Below the pieces are notes generated by a model, which was not told the origin of the DNA, searched no databases, and saw only the letters and a program-made list of their open reading frames with translations. The translations under genes and the position numbers were made by a program. DNA of 64,000 nt. Origin: Rossellomorea aquimaris. Its GTDB lineage: Bacteria; Bacillota; Bacilli; Bacillales; Bacillaceae_B. Location: the NCBI RefSeq assembly GCF_020171925.1, contig NZ_JAIVAR010000001.1:1116001-1180000 (forward strand), read 5' to 3'. Positions 25,312 through 32,777 of the stretch are shown in pieces (within the stretch, counting starts at the first letter, position 1; each line of letters begins with the position of its first letter).

Positions 25312-25434
25312 ATGACAAAAGAGAAAATGAGCAAAAAACTTCAACAGGCTGTCCAGCATGCCAATGAAACAAACCCTTCGAAACGTTCTGGAACGCAACC
25401 TAACTCTTCAAGGACGGAAAAGCAAAAATCGTAA
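25312..25434 (+). CDS. 40-residue basic small protein, first of a tandem pair
   Basis: ATG preceded by AAGGAGG at 8-nt spacing; the product is short, hydrophilic and lysine/serine-rich (MTKEKMSKKLQQAVQHANE start) with no Cys or membrane segment. It lies 18 nt ahead of another tiny basic gene and shares its terminator. Size and composition resemble minor small acid-soluble spore proteins, but I cannot name a family. Confidence 0.65.
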   Translation: MTKEKMSKKLQQAVQHANETNPSKRSGTQPNSSRTEKQKS

Positions 25435-25452
25435 AAACAAGGAGAGATCACC

Positions 25453-25596
25453 TTGGGTAAAAAACACAGGAACCGGACGAATTCACCAAAGAAAAACAAC
25501 CATATCCCTAAAGAAGCAATCGAAGCGGAGCACAATGCCCACGCGAAAGAAGACTCGACTGCGAACAGGAAGAACGGTCCCGGTCACAATATTTGA
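25453..25596 (+). CDS. 47-residue basic small protein, second of a tandem pair
   Basis: TTG start preceded by AAGGAGAG; the product begins MGKKHRNRTNSPKKNN and ends GPGHNI, very hydrophilic with Lys, Arg, His and Asn. The MGK(K/R)... start recalls minor SASP families (SspO, SspP), but the rest does not let me assign one. It is followed by a strong shared terminator. Sporulation expression is an inference. Confidence 0.62.
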   Translation: MGKKHRNRTNSPKKNNHIPKEAIEAEHNAHAKEDSTANRKNGPGHNI

Positions 25597-25602
25597 ACAC
25601 AA

Positions 25603-25638
25603 AAATAAGGAAAGACCCGTTTGCCGGGTCTTTCCTTT
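25603..25638. terminator. Bidirectional terminator between the small genes and yodL
   Basis: AAGGAAAGACCCG/CGGGTCTTTCCTT perfect 13-bp stem with a 5-nt loop between convergent stops. Confidence 0.92.
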
Positions 25639-25648
25639 CTTACCTAGA

Positions 25649-25975
25649 TCAGTGGATGAGGATCCTGTTCACCCTTTTCCATCCATTGGGCTGCAACCGG
25701 TAATAGTGATGGCCCTTCCTTCCTTCGTCGATAAAGATGATGTCACGTGTTGCGATATATCTTCCTTTATAATCTGCAGGCATAAGATCAGGTACATTAA
25801 AGATCCTAAATGCTTCATACAGCGCCTCTTCATGACCAGCTGCTTCAACAGAGATTCGGTACACTTCCCTGTACCCCTTTTCTTCCCCATACTTTGGAGT
25901 CTGGAAAATCGTTAAGTCGTATTTGGACCTCAGCATCTTAGGACGTTTGATTCTTTCAAGTAACAGCATGAGCAC
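25649..25975 (-). CDS. yodL: YodL-like protein
   Basis: A 108-residue protein with YDLTIFQTPKYGEEKGYREVYR and a C-terminal RYIATRDIIFIDEGRKGHHYYRLQPNGWKRVNRI block, the YodL-domain pattern. No membrane segment. Position between deoD and the yozD-yodN genes matches B. subtilis. Function unknown; in B. subtilis yodL overexpression affects cell shape. Confidence 0.85.
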   Translation of the reverse strand: MLMLLLERIKRPKMLRSKYDLTIFQTPKYGEEKGYREVYRISVEAAGHEEALYEAFRIFNVPDLMPADYKGRYIATRDIIFIDEGRKGHHYYRLQPNGWKRVNRILIH

Positions 25976-26118
25976 CCCTCCGATTTAGTTGTACTCTTAC
26001 TATTTAACAAAGATGCTGTCGAATCCTTCATAGAATTATGGGAACCTTTGTCGAAACGACCATTTCTCTGACTTTTCACCTCATGTTTGATGATTGATAA
26101 GGGAAATGTCGACAAGAT

Positions 26119-26889
26119 CTAGATAAATTTCCCGATTGTTTCCTTAAGTTTGGAAGGCAAAGCAGGCAGGTCGGACGTCCTGATGGTCATCCTTACCATG
26201 GATTCATCCATCTCAAGCGCTTCTGCCAAGAAACCTCCAAGGCCCCTCGCTCTTCGATCAACTTCAATCAATACATCCGTCTGTTCTTCCGATTGATTAA
26301 AGAAAACGAATTCGATTTCGTCAAGGGAGCGTTGAAACTCTCCACCCACGGGTACAAATTCGAATTCCTGGATGAACGGATAACGTCCTCTGTATCTTCT
26401 CGGTGCCTCTTCGCATTCCACTTTGCGGATCCTGAAACCAAGCTGCTGTACCGACTCTAGGACGGCGTTGATCAATGGATTGGGGAGGATATCGATATAA
26501 TCTTTATCTTTCGGGTCTACTGCATTTTTTATATCCAGTCCGGTCGCGACCCAAACCCTTGTATTCCCATAGGTGATCGGAGTTTCATAGGGGATGGTGA
26601 GTGAGAAGGGAATCTCCTTTTTTTCATTTTCACGAATGGTGAATGGATCCGAGATCTGTATTTTTTGGATCGGGGCATAGTCGGTATACTTCTTATCGTC
26701 GGATTCACGGATATATGTGGTGAAGACAGTCAAATAGATCGAGTCGATGCTCTGTGATGTGCTTCCCCCTGTGATCTCCACTACACCTTTTGCGGTTTCA
26801 CCGGCTACATAGCTTGATTTTTCCAATTTCGTATCAACGGTTGCTGCACCGATCCCGATTGATGCAAAGACCTTATTAAAGAATGACAT
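26119..26889 (-). CDS. spo0M: Sporulation-control protein Spo0M
   Basis: A 256-residue arrestin-like beta-sandwich protein; it starts MSFFNKVFASIGIGAATVDTKLEKSSYVAGE and keeps the conserved YGNTRVWVATGLDIKNAVDPKDKDYIDILPN block. Spo0M modulates early sporulation and cell division. Full length. It starts 22 nt after the kinase gene stop, so the kinase, the His-rich peptide and spo0M may share a transcript here. Confidence 0.93.
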   Translation of the reverse strand: MSFFNKVFASIGIGAATVDTKLEKSSYVAGETAKGVVEITGGSTSQSIDSIYLTVFTTYIRESDDKKYTDYAPIQKIQISDPFTIRENEKKEIPFSLTIPYETPITYGNTRVWVATGLDIKNAVDPKDKDYIDILPNPLINAVLESVQQLGFRIRKVECEEAPRRYRGRYPFIQEFEFVPVGGEFQRSLDEIEFVFFNQSEEQTDVLIEVDRRARGLGGFLAEALEMDESMVRMTIRTSDLPALPSKLKETIGKFI

Positions 26890-26910
26890 GTATAATTCCT
26901 CCGGGTTTCA

Positions 26911-27705
26911 TTAGTATTTTCTTCTCATATTCAACAACGCATCCCTTGCTTCATTCGCTGTTTGGAATGGTCGATCTTCCCTTAAGAGTTTCCTGATGAG
27001 CTTCTGTGCACCCTCACTGATATTCAATTCTTCCTGCCAGCTTTTTTCCACTCTATCCTCCTGTTCATAGGAAGAGTACAGCAAGAATAATAGGAAATGA
27101 CCCAGTGCATAGAGATCGCTTCTTGGCGATTTTTCTCTCATGTAGTCCCTATGTGTGACAGGTTCAGGAAATGGACCGCTGTCAACCATACAAGCAAGCC
27201 CAAAGTCGATGATCGTCAATTTACCACCGTCCCACAGGATGTTCGGGATCCTTAAATCCCTATGAACATATCCTTTATCGTGGATTACGCTCATCAAGTT
27301 CAGTACGTGTAACCCTATCTCTAAGGTTTCTGCTTCCGAGAAGGTTTTTCCTTCCCGGAAGATTAAATCTTCGAACGTTTTCCCTTCCATTTTTTCCATG
27401 ATGAAATAAGGAGTCCGTTTATGCATTCCCGTTTCGATCACTGTCGGAAAATGGGGGCATTCGAGTTGATGTAAAACGGTCGTCTCATGAAGGAAATGAT
27501 CCTGGTGTTTTGAGAATAATTTTTTAAAGGGACGCAGCCTTTTCAGTATCGCTTCTTCGCCTGTATCAAGTTGTTTCACGATATACTCCGTGCCGTAGCT
27601 CCCTTTTCCAATCAATCCGGTAATTTGATACTGACCGACTATTTCACCTTCATTCCAATGTCTTTCAAAGCTGTCAACGAGCTTTCTAAATAAAACACGT
27701 GCCAT
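26911..27705 (-). CDS. Eukaryotic-type Ser/Thr protein kinase (YbdM-like)
   Basis: A 264-residue soluble kinase. It has a Gly-rich loop GKGSYGTEY near residue 33, VAIK-type Lys in EEAILKRLRPF, the catalytic loop YVHRDLRIPNILW, DFG in IIDFGLA, and a C-terminal helical lobe. HRDLRIPN has Arg where Lys is usual (HRDLKPEN), as in some bacterial kinases. No sensor or membrane domain. A small His-rich gene ends 18 nt upstream of it, and spo0M follows. Confidence 0.87.
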   Translation of the reverse strand: MARVLFRKLVDSFERHWNEGEIVGQYQITGLIGKGSYGTEYIVKQLDTGEEAILKRLRPFKKLFSKHQDHFLHETTVLHQLECPHFPTVIETGMHKRTPYFIMEKMEGKTFEDLIFREGKTFSEAETLEIGLHVLNLMSVIHDKGYVHRDLRIPNILWDGGKLTIIDFGLACMVDSGPFPEPVTHRDYMREKSPRSDLYALGHFLLFLLYSSYEQEDRVEKSWQEELNISEGAQKLIRKLLREDRPFQTANEARDALLNMRRKY

Positions 27706-27722
27706 GAGTCGCCTTCATCGCC

Positions 27723-27890
27723 TTAACTGCTGAAAAAGCTTGAAAAGAAACTTTTGCTTTTATATTTTTTCTTATAATGATGATGTCCGTAATGTTTAGA
27801 TTTTGTATGTTTCATCCATTTATCGCTTGAGCTGTAGTGATGGTGCTTTGAATGTGATCCCAGTAACCCTTTAATTATTTTCTTTAACAT
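27723..27890 (-). CDS. 55-residue His/Lys/Ser-rich peptide upstream of the kinase
   Basis: TTGGAGGT precedes the ATG at 27890. The product has a short hydrophobic start (MLKKIIKGLLGSHS), then runs rich in His, Tyr, Lys and Ser (KHHHYSSSDK, HYGHHHYKKKYK), ending FFSSFFSS. It could bind metal or serve as a kinase substrate through its many Ser/Tyr. It ends 18 nt before the kinase start, indicating co-transcription. Not recognised as a named family. Confidence 0.72.
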   Translation of the reverse strand: MLKKIIKGLLGSHSKHHHYSSSDKWMKHTKSKHYGHHHYKKKYKSKSFFSSFFSS

Positions 27891-27979
27891 ATGTCTACCT
27901 CCAAGGATTTTCTGTTCTGACTCTACCCTTATATACGATTGAATAATCGTGTAGGTTTCACCCTATTTTTCTAATATGC

Positions 27980-28035
27980 AAAAAAAGGCCGTCTCTTCAA
28001 GGGCATTTAACATAGCCTATCGAGACAGCCTTTTT
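27980..28035. terminator. Terminator after yozD
   Basis: AAAAAAAGGCcGTCTC pairs with GAGACaGCCTTTTT across a 26-nt loop, immediately after the yozD stop. Confidence 0.85.
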
Positions 28036-28043
28036 CTTATTGT

Positions 28044-28223
28044 TTATGACAGATCTTCTTCCCATTCTTCATCGATGATGCACTTGGCAATCAGATACTC
28101 GAAGGTTATATCTGCCAGTTCTTCCAGTTCATCTTCAGAAGGTACATAGCCTCTTTGCACAAGCTCTTTCATGAAGAACTCTGCAATTTCTTCAGTGTCT
28201 ATGAAGACTTCAATCTCCCGCAT
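28044..28223 (-). CDS. yozD: YozD family protein
   Basis: A 59-residue acidic protein, MREIEVFIDTEEIAEFFMKE...ADITFEYLIAKCIIDEE, closely matching the YozD pattern. SD AAAGGGGG before ATG at 28223; the ATG eight codons earlier lacks one. Function unknown. Order yozD-yodN-yozE-yokU-kamA is as in B. subtilis. Confidence 0.9.
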   Translation of the reverse strand: MREIEVFIDTEEIAEFFMKELVQRGYVPSEDELEELADITFEYLIAKCIIDEEWEEDLS

Positions 28224-28345
28224 TTGATCGCCCCCTTTGATTCTCAATTTATGTTACTGGCGCCTTACTTATTCCAGCAAAAAAGTTTTCATAAGAGTTT
28301 AAGGACAAGCATACACTTTACCAATACGATTAGAGGAGCGATAGT

Positions 28346-28513
28346 ATGCCGACGTTCATTAAAAAAGGTCGATCCACACTAAAGGAATTGGAAAACGGGG
28401 AAGGGAAAATCACCGCCTGGATGCAATGGATCCTCCGGACGATCCTGATCTCTTTCTTACTGATTAGTGTTCCACTATTCTTATATATTATGTGGATCAT
28501 TCCTTCTCTTTGA
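28346..28513 (+). CDS. 55-residue single-pass membrane protein, convergent with yodN
   Basis: AGAGGAG 7-8 nt before ATG at 28346. N-terminal half charged (MPTFIKKGRSTLKELENGEG), C-terminal half a membrane helix (ILRTILISFLLISVPLFLYIMWII). Its last 17 nt overlap the end of yodN on the other strand. Divergent from yozD. Not recognised. Confidence 0.65.
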   Translation: MPTFIKKGRSTLKELENGEGKITAWMQWILRTILISFLLISVPLFLYIMWIIPSL

Positions 28514-29153
28514 TAACAGGATGGGAGCTTGCATGATTCTTTAATTGTTCCAGGACATGCTCCATCTTCTTTTTATACGTGTTATCGTGAAAGAATAGAT
28601 AAAGGGCTTTATAGTCATTATAATAATCGAGCAGCTGATCTACCCAGCTTGTTTTATATTGTGGGGCTTTAAGAAGCTTTTTCGTCACGTCTTTCTTTTG
28701 TGGAAAAACAAATCCGTACTTTTTAATAAATGCCTCTGCCTGTTCTTCATCGGCCACCAACGTGATTTCATCTTCATCCGCTTCTAGCCATTCCCCATCA
28801 GTGATCCTCATCAACTCATAAATGACATCTTCCCAGGCATCATCTTTGTAGCGCCAGATTTCTGTCCTGAAGCCGACTACTTTAAAAAGGTCTTCTTCGT
28901 ACCCTTTCACGATGACCAGATCCCCGAATAAAAATTTATATTCAATATCGATTTGTTCTTGTTCGAAGATGTATCCTTCATATGATTCAAGCAGTTCCAG
29001 TGCCTTTTCTTTGAATAGGCCTTCACTGTCATTCACTTCATACAGAAATTCGCCATCAAGCTTTTTGATATCAGTGATTTTCCCGACAGTCCCGTAGATG
29101 GTCACGACAACGGTTTCTCCTACTTTAAATCGAGGCTCTTTTCGATTCTTCAT
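28497..29153 (-). CDS. yodN: YodN-like protein
   Basis: A 218-residue cytosolic protein with two SH3-like beta regions (FKVGETVVVTIYGTVGKITDIKKLDG and FLFGDLVIVKGYEEDLFKVVGFRTE) and a helical C-terminus. Length and position agree with B. subtilis yodN. GAGGGGAGA before ATG at 29153 sets the start; the open stretch upstream lacks an SD. Function unknown. Confidence 0.8.
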   Translation of the reverse strand: MKNRKEPRFKVGETVVVTIYGTVGKITDIKKLDGEFLYEVNDSEGLFKEKALELLESYEGYIFEQEQIDIEYKFLFGDLVIVKGYEEDLFKVVGFRTEIWRYKDDAWEDVIYELMRITDGEWLEADEDEITLVADEEQAEAFIKKYGFVFPQKKDVTKKLLKAPQYKTSWVDQLLDYYNDYKALYLFFHDNTYKKKMEHVLEQLKNHASSHPVIKEKE

Positions 29154-29301
29154 TCTCCCCTCACCCTTAATCGCCTTTTTTATATGATATGCAAAAAACG
29201 CTATAACGGGATACAAGAATTGTTTTCTCCGCGCTCCTTTTCAAGTTGAGATCGTACGCAGGGAGGTTACTAAAATTTCTTTACGCTCTCTGTTTAAACA
29301 C

Positions 29302-29436
29302 CGCTGTTGATTTCCGTGCAAGACTTCGCTTTCCGCGGGTAGCCCGTGAGCCTCCTCGGCTTCGCCTGCGGGGTCTCACATCAGCTACTCTTCCCGCAGG
29401 AGTCTTCGTCTTCCACTCCAATCAACAGCTGGAACC
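29302..29436 (+). repeat. Interspersed palindromic repeat, copy B
   Basis: It begins GCTGTTGATTTCCGTGCAAG and ends CACTCCAATCAACAGC, so the 10-bp termini are inverted (GCTGTTGATT/AATCAACAGC). It has internal CTTCGCTTTCCGCGGG, CCGTGAGCCTCCTCGG and CCGCAGGAGTCTTCG. The best-preserved copy in the window. Confidence 0.85.
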
Positions 29437-29569
29437 GGTTTGAAGTTAACAAGATTCCTAAGTCGCAAATAAAAAAGTTCAGGTTCATTTTAGAATAACA
29501 GCTTCCTTTTACTGTGGTTTCATATGAAATCATATCTATTTTCTCATCGTCAAAGACTTTGCCCTGATT

Positions 29570-29702
29570 GTTTATTGAAGCGGTAGGTGCTCGAATCCTG
29601 CGGATACTGTGTCCATTTGAGACCCTACAGGGCAAATGCTCGATGAGGCTCAACTCAGGTCCCTCGTAAGACAAGTACCTTGAGCTCAACTCAACCACTG
29701 CT
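29570..29702 (-). repeat. Interspersed palindromic repeat, copy C (diverged)
   Basis: Read on the minus strand it shows CAGTGGTTGA, GAGCCTCATCGAG, GGGTCTCAAATGG, CCGCAGGATTCGAGCACC and TTCAATAAACAA in the same order as the family, but with many substitutions, so it is an older copy. Confidence 0.65.
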
Positions 29703-29741
29703 CTCTTCTTCGAAAGCCACACCATTTAAGAATACTGCCTT

Positions 29742-29786
29742 AAAAAAAAGACTGACTTCAGTCAACATCTTCACTTCAGTCAGTCA
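29742..29786 (-). terminator. Terminator after yozE
   Basis: GACTGACT/AGTCAGTC stem and T8 on the minus strand. Confidence 0.82.
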
Positions 29787-29797
29787 CGGGATACTCT

Positions 29798-30019
29798 TCA
29801 TTTTTCTTCTATTAAATACTGCTCCCAGGCACGATCAAAGATTGACATACTTTCAAGATAAGCACCGTTCAATTCCAAATAGGTACTTATTGCATCATAA
29901 TCCTTAGATTGCTTCGGGAAGGCATGATCGTCATATGCATCGTTTGCGAACCTGGTCAGGTCATCCTTTGCTGTAGGCTGCCTGAATTTCATTAAGAAAT
30001 GATAAAATGATTTTCTCAC
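29798..30019 (-). CDS. yozE: YozE family (UPF0346) protein
   Basis: A 73-residue protein with SFYHFLMKFRQPTAKDDLTRFANDAYDDHAFPKQSKDYDAIS, the diagnostic YozE block. Small helical SAM-like fold; function unknown. SD GGTGATC-type site upstream. Confidence 0.93.
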   Translation of the reverse strand: MRKSFYHFLMKFRQPTAKDDLTRFANDAYDDHAFPKQSKDYDAISTYLELNGAYLESMSIFDRAWEQYLIEEK

Positions 30020-30097
30020 GGGATCACCTATCCTTTTTACATTCTCTATTGTAAAAAGGATAGCGGATGAAGACGCATCCGTAAAGTGTTTGGGTCG

Positions 30098-30376
30098 TTA
30101 GAATCGGAAGTAATTTTTCTTCAGGAATCTTGGGATCTTGAGGAGTTCCTCAAAAGACGTTGAATCGGAAAGCTCCTTTGTGTCGATCAGCATCAGTTGA
30201 TCCTCGATTTCATTGATCACTGCTTCCTCCTGATAGTGCATGCCGCATCCCCTGCACTTAATCCCGGGGACATCAGAAATCGTGATCGCCCTGGTCCCGT
30301 CCGGAAGCTCCCAGTAAACCGGCCCCTTCTCCTCCAGCACATCGCCTGCACCGCACCATTCACACTTAGTTCCCAT
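30098..30376 (-). CDS. yokU: YokU-family zinc-finger protein
   Basis: A 92-residue protein with CEWCGAG near the start and CRGCGMHYQEEAV near residue 41, a MqsA-like four-Cys zinc finger with the YgiT-type 'CxxCG' pattern. No DNA-binding HTH domain follows. It starts 11 nt inside the end of kamA, so translation is coupled. The conserved link with kamA suggests an accessory role (inference). Confidence 0.87.
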   Translation of the reverse strand: MGTKCEWCGAGDVLEEKGPVYWELPDGTRAITISDVPGIKCRGCGMHYQEEAVINEIEDQLMLIDTKELSDSTSFEELLKIPRFLKKNYFRF

Positions 30377-31781
30377 CCAATGAATCTACCTTTTTATCAT
30401 TATTCATCTTTGCGAGCATCGCTTTATGCTTCTTCTCTTTCAACTGATCACGTTTACCCCTGAAGTCCTTTAATGAATTATGGCCGGGATCTTCTTCATA
30501 TTGCTTCCTCCGTTCCAACCTTTTCAAGCCGTTTGGCGTCAGGGAGGCATGTGTATCATTCATCAGGCCGGCGATTCCGATCGTTGGCGTTTTAATTTCT
30601 TCATCGTGATAAACTTCCTTGAAGTAATCATCCGCTCTTCCAGGCACATATCCTTCCGGTTCCGGATACGTCGAAATCACCCCTTCGAAGTTCCGCACGA
30701 CGACCTTTGATGCACTTTGTGAAATAAGATAATTTGGCTGAAGCGAGATTTTCCCGCCGCCCCCGGGTGCATCTAGCACGAAGGTCGGCACCGCATAGCC
30801 CGAAGTATGTCCTCTCAATCCCTCCATGATTTCAAGCCCCTTGGCTACTGGGGCCCTGAAATGGCCGATCCCCTCGGATAAATCACATTGATAAATATAA
30901 TATGGCCTGACTCGGATTTTCACGAGATCATGCATGAGTTTCTTCATGATCGGGGTGCTGTCATTGATCCCTGCAAGGATGACCGCCTGGTTTCCGACCG
31001 GCACGCCAGCATCGGCGAGCATTTCACATGCTCTCTTGGATTCCTCCGTGATTTCAATGCTCGTATTGAAATGTGTGTTCAACCATACAGGGTGATATTT
31101 CTTTAAAATGTTGCAAAGATTTTCCGTGATCCGCTGCGGGAACACGACCGGGGCCCTTGTTCCGATCCTGATGATTTCCACATGGGGGATATCCCTTAGA
31201 TTCTTCAGGATGTACTCGAGGATCTGATCATTGATCAAAAGCCCATCTCCGCCTGATAATAATACGTCCCTAACGGCCGGAGTCTCCCTGATATAGTCGA
31301 TCGCTGCATCCAATTGCTTCTTCGGTACGCCCATTCCGATTTGTCCGGAGAACCGTCTTCTCGTACAATAACGGCAATACATGGAACATTGATTTGTAAC
31401 GAGGAACAGGACCCGATCCGGATATCGGTGTGTCAAGCCAGGAACGGGAGAGTCTTCATCTTCGTGCAAGGGATCTTCAAGATCATATTTCGTCTTGTTG
31501 ATCTCCTTACCGATCGGCACCGATTGCATTCTGATCGGACACCTCGGATCATCTTCGTTCATCAACCAGGCGTAGTATGGAGTGATATTCAGAGGAATCG
31601 TCTTCGTTGAAATCCTTACGCCTTCTTCCTCTTCAGGGGTGAGATTCACCACTTTCTTGAGATCATCCAGCGTCCGTATCGTATTTGTCAGCTGCCAGAG
31701 CCAATTATTCCATTGTTCCTCGGTGACGTCCTTCCAAAGCTCGATCTCTTTCCAATCTCTCTTCGGTTTATAAAGATTCAT
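30366..31781 (-). CDS. kamA: L-lysine 2,3-aminomutase
   Basis: A 471-residue radical-SAM, PLP-dependent enzyme converting L-lysine to L-beta-lysine. The SAM/iron-sulfur motif CSMYCRYCTRRRF is near residue 134; the PLP Lys lies in the conserved GGGGKISLQPNY segment near 340. The length equals the B. subtilis protein. GGTGGGGAG before the ATG at 31781 sets the start. It is followed by yokU (overlap) and preceded by yodP. Confidence 0.96.
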   Translation of the reverse strand: MNLYKPKRDWKEIELWKDVTEEQWNNWLWQLTNTIRTLDDLKKVVNLTPEEEEGVRISTKTIPLNITPYYAWLMNEDDPRCPIRMQSVPIGKEINKTKYDLEDPLHEDEDSPVPGLTHRYPDRVLFLVTNQCSMYCRYCTRRRFSGQIGMGVPKKQLDAAIDYIRETPAVRDVLLSGGDGLLINDQILEYILKNLRDIPHVEIIRIGTRAPVVFPQRITENLCNILKKYHPVWLNTHFNTSIEITEESKRACEMLADAGVPVGNQAVILAGINDSTPIMKKLMHDLVKIRVRPYYIYQCDLSEGIGHFRAPVAKGLEIMEGLRGHTSGYAVPTFVLDAPGGGGKISLQPNYLISQSASKVVVRNFEGVISTYPEPEGYVPGRADDYFKEVYHDEEIKTPTIGIAGLMNDTHASLTPNGLKRLERRKQYEEDPGHNSLKDFRGKRDQLKEKKHKAMLAKMNNDKKVDSLDGN

Positions 31782-31851
31782 TCTCAATCTCCCCACCATC
31801 TTTCTTCAAGATTCATATCAATCCCTAAGAAGAAAAGAAACACACCCTCCT

Positions 31852-32688
31852 TTATTGAGCCAAGTTCTTTTCCCATATATTCATATCTTCCATTTTGTCA
31901 TGGATATAACAATTATTGGCGAGTCTTCCACGATACTGATAACCTAACTGATGGAACACAGCATTCATCCCGTATGAAAGCGCCCTGGCAATGGTATAAG
32001 CACAATAGATGTCCCTTTCCAGCAATTCTTCCTCCAACTTCAGGATCAGATGTTTCATGAACCCACCCTTCCTATGTTGAGGGAGCGTGGCACAGTCCGT
32101 CATTTCTGCATTGTGGTTCTTATGATCAATTTCAGCGGATGCGGCACTGATGATTCCCTCTTCACCCGTGATGCACACAAAGATTGTCCCATTCCTCATT
32201 GCGTCCCTTATATATGCCGGATCGTGCAAGGGGACAGGGTAAAGCTGGAATACCTCTTTATAAAGATGCGCAAGCCCTTCGACGTCATTGAGTCCTGCAA
32301 GGTGAATCTCATGCTCCCCTGCTTTCAGATGAGGATTGACCATCTGTTTCTGCACGGAGGCAAGGATTGCATCCTCCTTGCTCCAGAATTTGCTTGCCCT
32401 CCGCTCATCCTTCAAGTATTTGGACATGAAATGGGTGCAGTCTCCATTAAAATAGTACTGAATCTTCCCTTCATGTACGTACCCATTCTCCAAGAGTTGA
32501 AGTAACTGTGAATCCCTTGCCTTGATGATCAATTTTTCGTACGGAGAAGATAGGCACTCGTCATGAAGCAGTCCCAATAGTGTCGTCAGATCTCCCCTTA
32601 CGTCGTCGACCCGAATCCTCTTATTCAGACCATCCCTATAAATGGAAGCTGTGAGCTTTGATCGTTTGATGACATCATATTTCTGCAT
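31852..32688 (-). CDS. yodP: Beta-lysine N6-acetyltransferase (YodP/AblB)
   Basis: A 278-residue GNAT enzyme; C-terminal domain with EIDHKNHNAEMTDCATLPQHRKGGFMKHLI acetyl-CoA motif and RALSYGMNAVFHQLGYQYRGRLANNC. With KamA it yields N-epsilon-acetyl-beta-lysine, a compatible solute in archaea and some bacilli. AAGGGTG 7-8 nt before the ATG at 32688 is preferred over the GTG inside it. Lies between yodQ and kamA. Confidence 0.92.
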   Translation of the reverse strand: MQKYDVIKRSKLTASIYRDGLNKRIRVDDVRGDLTTLLGLLHDECLSSPYEKLIIKARDSQLLQLLENGYVHEGKIQYYFNGDCTHFMSKYLKDERRASKFWSKEDAILASVQKQMVNPHLKAGEHEIHLAGLNDVEGLAHLYKEVFQLYPVPLHDPAYIRDAMRNGTIFVCITGEEGIISAASAEIDHKNHNAEMTDCATLPQHRKGGFMKHLILKLEEELLERDIYCAYTIARALSYGMNAVFHQLGYQYRGRLANNCYIHDKMEDMNIWEKNLAQ

Positions 32689-32777
32689 AGCAAGCACCCT
32701 TTTTTAACAACATATGATTGGCCGATGGACGTTATGAAACAAACCTTTGAAGGACGATGGTCCATTAATGCTAACCA

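Larger units (their letters stand above)
29154..29797. other. 640-bp gene-free region with two repeat copies
   Basis: No credible gene. It contains repeat copy B (about 29302-29436), a diverged reverse copy C (about 29570-29702) and the yozE terminator (29742-29786). Confidence 0.7.

Noticed and set aside
25930-26115. 61-codon minus-strand frame between yodL and spo0M with several Cys
   Set aside because: No SD, and it partly overlaps the yodL start in another frame; looks like a chance frame.
29381-29725. 114-codon minus-strand frame in the yodN-yozE gap
   Set aside because: It lies mostly in repeat sequence with no SD and no domain; a by-product of repeat copies B and C.
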